A stretch of DNA of 64,000 bases. Source: JAHEDH01 sp963745865 (GTDB taxonomy: Bacteria; Actinomycetota; Acidimicrobiia; Spongiisociales; ZC4RG35). Below, one piece after another: positions 11,474 to 18,361 of this stretch (the first letter of the stretch is position 1; the number at the start of each line of letters is the position of its first letter). Position numbers and translations under genes: made by a program. The stretch lies in assembly GCA_963745865.1 (NCBI GenBank), contig CAVUYZ010000002.1, positions 62,001-126,000 on the forward strand. The letters run 5' to 3'. The notes under the pieces were generated by a model, which saw only the letters and a program-made list of their open reading frames with translations, did not search any database and was not told the origin of the DNA.

Positions 11474-11896
11474 GCCCCCGCCGAGCTCGCCGATCAGCTC
11501 GACTGCTCCCGCCAGGGCAGCGGTAGCCACGCCTTGACGGCGATGTCCCTTGCCCACGAAGTTGCAGGCGATCCGCCAGTCCGGCAGGTCGACGAGTTCC
11601 TTTCCGTACTCTCTGCGGTTCTTGATGCGGGGCACCTCGTCAGGTGCACCGAACTGGCACCAGCCGACGCAGTCGTCACCGTCGAACACCAACGCTGCGT
11701 GGGCAGTGCCGGCACGGACCCGGTCAAGTTTGCGTTCCCGGTTTGGTTCGGCGGCGTCGGCGTGGCTGTCGTCCGCGGGGTGGAAGCCCATGCACCAGCA
11801 GCCTCCAAAGATCCCTCCGTTGGCCTGTACCAGCGCGGCGAACGCGTCCCAGGTCGACTCGTCGAGTGGTTTGATCGTGTACCGGGACGGTGTCAT
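11312..11896 (-). CDS. GNAT-family N-acetyltransferase
   Basis: The 194-residue protein carries the acetyl-CoA-binding region CNFVGKGHRRQGVATAALAGA (R/Q-x-x-G-x-A type) and a C-terminal GFTKDRKIGKHRWVVAK. The N-terminal stretch TWDAFAALVQANGG-FGGCWCMGF, with several Cys and Trp, is shared with the paralogue at 24410. The substrate is unknown. The ATG at 11896 is chosen because a strong GGAGG lies just upstream; the open frame upstream of it belongs to a decayed VOC gene. Its 3' end is duplicated near 31.2 kb. Confidence 0.85.
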   Translation of the reverse strand: MTPSRYTIKPLDESTWDAFAALVQANGGIFGGCWCMGFHPADDSHADAAEPNRERKLDRVRAGTAHAALVFDGDDCVGWCQFGAPDEVPRIKNRREYGKELVDLPDWRIACNFVGKGHRRQGVATAALAGAVELIGELGGGRVEGYPEPADGVPAGFLFHGALSTFEKAGFTKDRKIGKHRWVVAKDVKPSNSR

Positions 11897-11943
11897 GAAT
11901 CTGATCCTCCTCTCGACGCTGAAACTCCGGTTGGTCGTGGCGG

Positions 11944-12282
11944 CGAGCTGTGCTTCACGTTGCGGTGAATCGGTCGGAGGAGGGGTGCGCCTCCGACCGT
12001 GACACAGAAGCAGAACGCGTGGACGGCCGGGTCGGCGTACACCTGGAAATCCTCGCCCTTGGTGGCCGCCACCAGCGGGCACGTGGTCGGGTGCGCTGGA
12101 CGCCGACTCGTGGTGCCTGTCGACGATAACCATGTGCCAGGCAGCGTCTCGATCGACGTTGCCACCCAGTACTTCCCAGAACGGACTCGCTTCCTCAAGA
12201 TCTGCGGCATCGAAGGTCACAACCTGGATTTGGTCTTCATGCGGAAAAGCTACAGGGCAGCCGGTCCGTCCGTACCCTGAGA
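11944..12282 (-). pseudogene. Decayed VOC-family gene
   Basis: Pieces of a glyoxalase-fold protein appear in two frames: VVTFDAADLEEASPFWEVLGG and APDHVP in one, EDFQVYADPAVHAFCFCVT in another. At least two frameshifts separate them, and no ATG opens the first piece in frame. It lies directly upstream of the GNAT gene on the same strand. With this many lesions it is more likely a true pseudogene than a single miscall, though error accumulation cannot be excluded. Confidence 0.6.
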
Positions 12283-12386
12283 GCGGATCCCCGCCACGCT
12301 GTGTGAATGCGCATCGTCGACGACCCAACCGAACTCGGCGACACCGCTCCAGCTTCAGGCTCTACGGAGCAGGTGGTCCACCGTCT

Positions 12387-12764
12387 CGGTCCGGACTTGG
12401 CCCGAATCCGCAGGACTTCGCCTTCGGCGATGAGAGCTTCTCCGTGGAGTCGTGCTAACGCGATGTACTCGGCGTCATAGGTGTCGGGCCAGCCTTACTC
12501 TGTGGCGATTGCCCAGGCGGTCTTACGCAGCACAGCGTCTCCCAACAACCTGCGTGGCAAACGACACGCCTGTTCGGCAAGGTCGAGAGCCTGCCGGGCT
12601 TCCCCGCGGCCCGCAACGAGCTCGGTGTGCAGGATCGCGAGTACTCGCGATCGCAGGAGCGTGGGTGCGAACAACTCCCACTTGGTCCCACTCTCATAGC
12701 CTGCTCGCACGAGTTCGATTGCGGCATGCGCATCGATCACGTACACCATCATGCCTCGGTTCAC
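12387..12764 (-). pseudogene. PIN-domain (VapC-like) toxin with in-frame stop
   Basis: MVYVIDAHAAIELVRAG gives the first acidic residue of a PIN RNase, and the same frame continues after a TAA at 12495-12497 into GWPDTYDAEYIALARLHG, the usual VapC C-terminal strand with TYDAEY. A Leu codon such as TTA would restore the expected ATELGWPDTYDAEY, so one base separates this from an intact toxin. No VapB-like antitoxin is visible beside it. The likely start is one of the paired ATG codons at 12749-12752. Confidence 0.6.
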
Positions 12765-13161
12765 GTACGGGTTGAGATCTGCTGTATCGCCCAGCCATTG
12801 CCGTCGGGGTCCTCAAAGAAGACGAATCCGACGTTGTCGAGCGGATCCGCTCCGGGGTTCTCGCCAAGAACCTGGACATCGCTGACTGCGACTCCCCGAG
12901 CGACCAACTCCTCATGGGCTCTCTTGATGTCGCGTACGACGAGTTGAAGCCCTTTGAGGGACCCGGCGGGCATGTCTGCGACAACGCCCTTGCCGATGAC
13001 GATCGAGTATCCGGATCGGGTGGGGTGAGTTGCACCACCCTGGCGTCGTCGCTGATCGTCGTGTCGTGATCGACGGAGAATCCCAGCTGATGGTGATAGA
13101 AGTCTTTGGCTCGGTCGATGTCTGAGACAGGCACGACGACCACCTCGAGTGTCCAGTCGAT
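12761..13161 (-). CDS. VOC-family protein (frameshift, start codon altered)
   Basis: DWTLEVVVVPVSDIDRAKDFYHHQLGF and VGFVFFEDPDGNGWAIQQI are typical first and last segments of a short VOC protein. One missing G near 13010 restores TPPGSGYSIVIGKG between the halves. A strong GAGGAGG (13171-13177) is correctly placed for a start at 13161, but the codon there is ATC where relatives have ATG-GAC-TGG; this is either a base error or a lost start. An in-frame start further upstream (13239) is possible but adds sequence unlike the family. Confidence 0.6.
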
Positions 13162-13278
13162 TTGTTTCGCCCTCCTCGGTCCTGGCCGACGCCTGGTCGC
13201 TGTCACTGCCGTGAAGGCTCGCACCGATGTTTGGTGCAAGCCTTCACCCTGGTGTCGGGGCCTTGTTGCTTGCCTAGT

Positions 13279-13476
13279 TCAGTACTGGTTCAGAAGTAAA
13301 GGACGCCAGGTCCGATCTGGTTCAGTAGTAGTGGACGCAGGTCCGATCTGGCGGCCCATCGCGCCGAGAATCCAGAGAACGGCGTCGACGACGGCCAGGA
13401 TCGCTCCGATTGTGTACAGGATCCCAACATCCAACGACATGCCCAGCAGGATGAGTACAACTCCGAGAACTATCAA
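13279..13476 (-). CDS. Small DUF6131-type membrane protein
   Basis: A 65-residue protein beginning IVLGVVLILLG with two hydrophobic segments (about residues 1-20 and 23-43) ending GAMGRQIG matches my recollection of the DUF6131 family of about 50 residues. The TTG at 13476 is chosen because AGGAGG lies 5 nt upstream; the longer open frame adds a non-homologous N-terminus. The C-terminus is extended by an imperfect tandem duplication (13287-13349). Function is unknown; it probably sits in the cytoplasmic membrane. Confidence 0.6.
   Translation of the reverse strand: MIVLGVVLILLGMSLDVGILYTIGAILAVVDAVLWILGAMGRQIGPASTTTEPDRTWRPLLLNQY
13287..13349. repeat. Imperfect tandem duplication (~31 bp x 2)
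   Basis: Units 13287-13318 and 13319-13349 both start GGTTCAG and end GGTCCGATCT. They form the 3' end of the small membrane-protein gene and alter its C-terminus. Confidence 0.75.
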
Positions 13477-13565
13477 GTTTCCTCCTCGGTTGACTGTCTC
13501 ACACACCCGTGTACCCGTTTTCGGGAACGGGTAATCTCGCAATCCGCCTCAAGGGCGTCGTCCCC

Positions 13566-14211
13566 ATGCCGCTAGAAACCAGTCCGATCCCGACCACCAA
13601 AGGACCCACCATTCCCAGAATTTTTCACTGCACTGCTGTGTGTGGCACTCTCAGCGTGCGGCATCGTCGCCTCCAACAGCGATGAGAACCGACCCGAACA
13701 GTTCGATTTCACCCCGTCGCCTGCCGCCCGGCAGGAGACAATCGATGCACTCCGGGAAGTCATCGGGCCACGCGAAGCCGGCGGCGCCGTGCTGGACGAG
13801 ACGACAGTGAATCCGCTCGGAAAGATCGAGACCTCAAGGGGTGCGATTTTTTTCGCCAACTTCCAGACGATCGATTCGGAATCGGGTCGTAGCCAGTGCA
13901 ACGGATCTGCGGGTCCGGGTGGTGGTGGCTGGGGCTGCGGCCCGATCGGCCTCCTGGAGCCGCCCGAGGACCTGCCGCTGGACTCAGTGGTGATCTCCGG
14001 CACGGGTTCGTCAGGGACGTGGTCGGATGTGCAACTGCGAGTCGGCGACGATGTCGCCTACCTATCAGCCGTTGCAGACGACGGAACCGCCTATCGGATG
14101 GAACCGGTCGCCGGGAACGCCTGGATGGAATGGAAAGCGAGCCACGGCGACCTGCGGATCACCGGCTTGAAGCAACGACAACCGCTCGGGTTGGTGACGC
14201 CAACAAACTGA
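13566..14211 (+). CDS. Putative lipoprotein
   Basis: A hydrophobic stretch ending in the lipobox LSAC-G (near 13645-13660) suggests a lipid-anchored secreted protein; the mature part is about 180 residues with a Gly/Cys patch (CNGSAGPGGGGWGCG) and no domain I recognise. The only uninterrupted start is GTG 13642, inside the signal peptide. An ATG at 13566 would give a normal signal sequence if one T in the T5 run near 13620-13624 were gained or lost, so I place the start there. The neighbours give no functional hint. Confidence 0.55.
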
Positions 14212-14399
14212 GCTGATCCCCGGGTCGCCACCCGATTCTGAGGCTCGGAGAGATGACATACAGCTCGCATTTCGTAAACCGGCTCTACTGCGGGCGGTCG
14301 CGACGTTTCTGGGGGGCCGGCCAACCGCTGACGCTGGCCGAACTCGGCTGGCAAGCAGGTTGCGACCGACGGCGGTGGGCAATAGTTGGTAACACGCAG

Positions 14400-14978
14400 T
14401 TAGCGGTCGCGGAGTTCTTGCCTCGAGGATCCGAGGGACGATCTTGTCGACGCGGCGCTCACGGGTGCTGGCTTGCTTGGCGCCGGAGACGTGCAAGTTG
14501 AACTCACGTTGGCGGCAGGTGTTAGTTCGTCGAACGCATCGGCAGTTCCGGGTTGCTGGCTAAACGTTCCTCGAGTTCGTCGCAACGACTCCTGCGGCGG
14601 GCGGCAGCGGTGTACCGGCCGTTCAACCGGACGGTTTCCACCAAGTAAGAGTCCACCACGCTTGCTTGGTTCTCGACCTCCGCTACCGACGTGAAGGTTA
14701 TCCGCTTGGCGGCGTGCGAGTTGGGGCTCTGGTTCTCCAGGACGCTCGCAGGGTTCTCCAACAGGACTCCCTTGAAGAACATCAGCGCAAGGAAGCTTGG
14801 AACTCCTGCACGATGGCGATGTTCGCGCCGTTCACGGCATAGCAAGGCTTGCTCCACTTGATGTGTTCATCCAACTCGCTGTTGAGCAGGATTGGGCGCA
14901 GCGCTACGATTTCGTTGGACCAGTGGTTTGACGATGCGAGGTAGGCGTCGACGTTGGGAAAGTTCTCTATGGCTTCAT
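14400..14978 (-). pseudogene. YdeI/DUF1801-type gene, frameshifted
   Basis: In order across frames: VDAYLASSNHWSNEIVALR and IKWSKPCYAV (DUF1801-like N-terminus), LMFFKGVLLENPASVL, ITFTSVAEVENQASVVDSYL, then FNLHVSGAKQASTRERRVDK ending near RILE. These are the landmarks of YdeI/OmpD-associated proteins. At least three frameshifts interrupt the frame. Its start overlaps the stop of the AHSA1-like gene upstream (ATGA type), so it was the last gene of an arsR-AHSA1-ydeI operon. Confidence 0.6.
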
Positions 14979-15480
14979 CCGTTCGTTTCGGGCGTCGAGA
15001 GCAGCGTTTCGAGCTTGTTGAGTTGGGCGTTGTATCCCCACTTCATCCCGTAAGCGGCAAGCTGGGCTTTGAGACCTGAGCCGATTTCGGTTACGCTGAT
15101 GCGGAGGTGGACCACCGTGTTGTTCCCCTGGGGTGTTAGTTCGACGTTGTTGACGTGGTTGATTGTGGCGCCTTCCTCTCCCTCGGTCAAGATGTGGCTG
15201 TATACGTGAGGCGGTGCGGTTCTTGAAGCGGGTGAAGGTGCTTTGGAGCGGCTAGCGGGTACCGGCGTATTTGCTCATGTTTGCGGTTGCTTCCATGACG
15301 ATGTGGATCTGTTCTCGACGCGCAGGTTTACTTCGCATTCTGGGACGGTGGTTTTCTCTGGTTCCCACCACTGCTTGAGCAGCGCAGGGTTTGTCACGCT
15401 TGCCACACGTCGGTGATCGGCGCTGCATAGGTGCGTTCAAAAGTGTGTTCTTGGGCTTTGCTGAACAGTTGCAGGATCAT
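14975..15480 (-). pseudogene. AHSA1/SRPBCC-domain gene, frameshifted
   Basis: Fragments FERTYAAPITDVWQA, VTNPALLKQWWEPEKTTVP and DILTEGEEGATINHVNNVEL plus LRISVTEIGSGLKAQLAAYG follow the SRPBCC fold of Hsp90-ATPase-activator homologues. Several indels separate them; the last 72 residues (14975-15190) are one intact frame. It lies between an ArsR regulator and a YdeI-type gene on the same strand, an arrangement common in actinobacteria where the regulator controls the SRPBCC protein. The substrate is unknown. Confidence 0.6.
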
Positions 15481-15597
15481 GTCGATCCTCCTTCTTGTTG
15501 GTGGTTTTCTGAAAGTTGGTTCGCGCAGCTTGCATGGCGGCGAGGACATCCTCGAGGGAGTTGAGCTGGTTTTCCACAGCGCTTGGAATCATTCGGC

Positions 15598-15834
15598 TCA
15601 GTCGCCGAGTTCCTCGAACGCTGCTGGCGCGAGGTAGTAGATGCGTTGGCGCTCTACGGGTTCGACATCGGCGATGCCGGCTGCACGGAGCGCTTTGAGG
15701 TGCTTGGAGACCTGTGGTTGGCGCATGCCGAGGGTCTGGGCGATGTCACCCACCGAGAACGGTCGGCGTCGCATGAGTTCGACGATCTTGAGTCGGCCGG
15801 GTTCTCCGAGCGCAGCAAAGGTGGTCGCTTGCAT
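15598..15834 (-). CDS. ArsR-family transcriptional regulator (C-terminus frameshifted)
   Basis: A 78-residue winged-helix protein: FAALGEPGRLKIVELMRRRP, then the recognition helix region MRQPQVSKHLKALRAAGIAD and the wing VERQRIYYLAP. No metal-binding Cys pair is visible, so it is probably not a metal sensor. The frame ends at EELGD, but shifted frames downstream give ALWKNQLNSLEDVLAAMQAA, the usual C-terminal dimer helix, ending near 15480 at the next gene's start; indels are likely. An 8-4-8 inverted repeat at 15858-15877 just upstream is a probable autoregulatory operator. Confidence 0.75.
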   Translation of the reverse strand: MQATTFAALGEPGRLKIVELMRRRPFSVGDIAQTLGMRQPQVSKHLKALRAAGIADVEPVERQRIYYLAPAAFEELGD

Positions 15835-16344
15835 TGGGGGGACCCTAGGTACGTAATATATTCCTGTCAAGGAATATGTTGACTGTGGGTGGGTCGGCCG
15901 GAGACCAAGAGGTACACGGGGCGAAGCCGGCCTCGTGCTCACCAGCATGAGATGGGTCCCAGCTAGTAGCCATCCGTAGGTACGCCGCAAGGCGGAGGTT
16001 CGATAGCCGGGACGTGCTTGCATCCTGATGCGACTTCCCGACCGCTGCTCGGGTCTAGCCAGCGGCATCGTTCATCAGCCCATGAGGCGGCGCCTACAGA
16101 CGGGCAACGACTTCACCGACGTCCGAATCGACGACGAAGACACCACCCGTTTCGATACCGGTGCGGTTCGTCGTCAACCGGTGCGACCCTTACGCATTCG
16201 CCGAAGTCACCAAGCGGAATGGACTTGACCTCGACATTTCAATCGACCACGAACTCGCCTAAAAGTAGTATCGATCAACATCGACCCACGGACCAAACGA
16301 CTTGAGAGCATCGTGGAGAGTTGTCGCGCCGACGCGGATCAATC
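15835..16344. other. Mostly non-coding stretch between arsR and YdeI-like gene
   Basis: Apart from the operator-like repeat at 15858-15877, I see only a possible remnant near 16160-16263 on the plus strand, where a frame reads VVNRCDPYAFAEVTKRNGLD and ends in a stop; it has no clear start or family. Confidence 0.4.
15858..15877. promoter_or_regulatory. Operator-like inverted repeat upstream of arsR
   Basis: ATATTCCT (15858-15865) and its exact reverse complement AGGAATAT (15870-15877) are separated by 4 nt and end 24 nt upstream of the ArsR start. The size and AT-rich 8-4-8 symmetry fit an ArsR dimer site. Confidence 0.65.
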
Positions 16345-16757
16345 ATGAACAAACCTCACGAAAGCCCGGCGGCGGCGCCCTTGACGGAGGCCGCCGACGC
16401 TATCGTGTTCGGTGATGCGGCGGCGTTCGAGACCTGGCTCGACACCAACAGCCACGACGTCGACGGCCTCTGGATCAAGATCGCCAAACAGGCATCCGGA
16501 ATCGCATCCATCACAAGCGACGAAGCAGTCGACATCGGACTGTGCTTCGGTTGGATCTCCGGGAAACGCCTTGCCCTCGACGACCGGTACTACCTCCAGC
16601 GATACGTCCCACGCCGACCACGCAGCAACTGGTCCGACCTCAATATCACCAAGTCGAAAACCTCACCGCACAACATCGGATGCGACCAAGCGGACTTGCC
16701 GAGGTCAACCGAGCCAAACGTGACGGACGATGGGGAGCCGAAACGCCCGCTGGCTGA
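16345..16757 (+). pseudogene. YdeI/OmpD-associated family gene, frameshifted
   Basis: FETWLDTNSHDVDGLWIKIA, VDIGLCFGWISGKRLALDD and YYLQRYVPRRPRSNWSDLN are the landmarks of YdeI-type proteins (the family linked with bacteriocin or peptide resistance in Enterobacteria). After NWSDLN the match jumps to another frame, VENLTAQHRMRPSGLAEVNR-AKRDGRWG, stopping at 16757. The C-terminal alpha-helical part seems to be missing. Only about 130 of the usual 190 residues remain. It reads toward the YCII gene. Confidence 0.55.
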
Positions 16758-16860
16758 TGAGAGTTCGTTCGTGACTGCAAATGTCAGTATGCGGCTCGAT
16801 TTGGAGTGGCAGTGCGCGTTAGATGTGTCGGCGGCGGTCGCCGGCGTGGGAAGGAAGGAG

Positions 16861-17210
16861 ATGGATGTGAAGTATTTCGTTCTGCTCGCCGGTTACGGTG
16901 AAATGCCGTCGTGGGATGAGCTGTCTGCTGAGGAGCAGGAGGCGGGGTAGCCGTCGCTTTCGACGAGGCGTGCGCAGCCCGACAGGAGTGGAGATCGTGG
17001 GCGGCGAGGCGTTGGCAGACGGCTCGATGGCCACAACGCTGCGAACCCGCGGAGGTGCGATGACGGTCCGATGGGCCGTTCGCCGAGGCGGCTGAGCATA
17101 TCGGAGGGTATTACGTTGTCGATGCGCCCGATCTCGACACGGTGATCGAGCTGTGCCGGATCTTGCCTGCCTATGACATCGACATTCGGCCGGTCCTTGA
17201 CGCCCCCTGA
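16861..17210 (+). CDS. YCII-domain protein (frameshifted)
   Basis: MDVKYFVLLAGYGEMPSWDE, then in other frames AFDEACAAR, VEIVGGEALADGSMATTLR, DGPFAEAAEHIGGYYVVDAP and IELCRILPAYDIDIRPVLDA, ending at TGA 17208. This is a complete YCII/DGPF-domain protein of about 115 residues interrupted by at least two indels. YCII proteins usually accompany an ECF sigma factor of the DUF6596 type, and the remnant of such a gene follows immediately. The ATG at 16861 or GTG at 16867 could start it. Confidence 0.65.
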
Positions 17211-17345
17211 GCTGATCCTCGAGGAGGTCTACCGGGCCGTGTGGGGTCGGCTGCTGTCGCTGCTGGTGCTCGGACTCGACGCCTCGATCTGGCCGAAGAC
17301 GCCTTGAGTGAAGCTTTCGCTCGGGCGGCGGACCTGCTGGCCGGA
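17197..17345 (+). pseudogene. Truncated ECF sigma factor (YCII-associated type)
   Basis: ILEEVYRAVWGRLLSLLV and, one frame over, RLDLAEDALSEAFARAADL form the sigma-2 N-terminus of the ECF family that partners YCII proteins. The homology stops after about 45 codons, exactly where dispersed repeat copy B begins. A TTG at 17197 overlaps the YCII gene end. The rest of the sigma factor (some 350 residues in relatives) is absent from the window. Confidence 0.6.
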
Positions 17346-17456
17346 CGTGGTCGCCGGCCCTCATTTGATGTCTCCGACCGTCCAGCTCATCAAGGTTCGT
17401 ACCCGTTGGCAGGCTCAACGCGCTGAACAGCTTGGAATCGGAACTCGGTCGCTCGG
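17341..17456 (+). repeat. Dispersed repeat, copy B
   Basis: Matches the 3' two-thirds of copy A: TGGTCGCCGGCC, TCATTTGATGTCTCCGACCG, CCCGTTGGCAGGCTCAACG and CTTGGAATCGGAACTCGGTC. It lacks the 5' segment shared by A and C and abuts the truncated sigma-factor gene. Confidence 0.75.
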
Positions 17457-17842
17457 AATCGATCCTGGAAGTGCCGATCCCGGGCACTTTCACGATTGCT
17501 CGTTCGTGCTCGGTATTTGGCGATCTGTCCGGGTATCCGACCTGCCGACGATCACGGCGGTACCTATGTGTTGTTGGTGGAGACTGCGTATTGCCGCAGC
17601 ACTGGCGTGGTGAGGAAGCCCTCGGTGAGTTCTGGGAGCAGGTGGAGGAGGCTTCGCTAGCGCGTCGTAGCCGGCTCCGCTCCGGTTCTTGAGCTACCCC
17701 ACGCTCCCAGGACCCAAGCGCATCAGCGCGGTTCGGCGCTCTTGGGCGATGTGATCGTCCCGGCCGCGATCAGGTGATCGGCGCTGGTGTCAGCCCGCCC
17801 GCAGGGACCTCCGCCGCAGACCAGAGGACAGCAAGACCGGAG
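17457..17842. other. No recognisable gene
   Basis: Only short open frames without family resemblance or convincing ribosome-binding sites; probably debris following repeat copy B. Confidence 0.4.
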
Positions 17843-18352
17843 CTACCGGATCATCGCGCCCAGTGCTGCGAACCTGAGCATGTGGGCTTGGCCGGCGTGG
17901 ATCGCATATTCGTCGACCATCTTCACCAGAGTGGCGCGCAGCGGGCGGCCATGCCCTGATCCAGCAGCGTCGAGTGACAGCATCTCGGAGATCGTCGCAT
18001 CCGACAAGGCGACCTCTTCGAAGTACCAACGAATGTCGTCCTCGATGGTGGCGACCGTGCCGCCGGCGTAGTCCTCGTCGCCGTACCGGAGGGCTCGTTC
18101 GCCCCCGCCAAGTCCCCATGACAGGTAGACATGCTCCATCTGGGTCATATGCCGAACCAGTCCGAGCACGGACAGCGCGACGGGCGGGATGGACCACGCC
18201 ACCAGCTGGTCCGGTGAGAGGTCCCTCAGCTTCCGGATGAACTCGTGACGCTGGTATCGCATCCACGACTCCAGCAACTCTCGCGGCTCCAAGTTCGGAT
18301 CCGGTTGCTCCGATGCCGAGAAGTCCACATCAGCCAGCATGCCGATCGTCAT
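17843..18352 (-). CDS. DinB-family protein (DUF664 type)
   Basis: A 169-residue four-helix-bundle protein. PRELLESWMRYQRHEFIRKL, LSVLGLVRHMTQMEHVYLSW and MVDEYAIHAGQAHMLR match DinB/DUF664 proteins, with His residues in LVRHMTQMEHV and EYAIHAGQAHM as probable metal ligands. Members include metal-dependent thiol transferases using mycothiol or bacillithiol, but most are uncharacterised, as here. The ATG at 18352 gives the normal N-terminus. The upstream gene is on the same strand, separated by only 10 bp, so cotranscription is possible. Confidence 0.85.
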   Translation of the reverse strand: MTIGMLADVDFSASEQPDPNLEPRELLESWMRYQRHEFIRKLRDLSPDQLVAWSIPPVALSVLGLVRHMTQMEHVYLSWGLGGGERALRYGDEDYAGGTVATIEDDIRWYFEEVALSDATISEMLSLDAAGSGHGRPLRATLVKMVDEYAIHAGQAHMLRFAALGAMIR

Positions 18353-18361
18353 GCAGCCACC

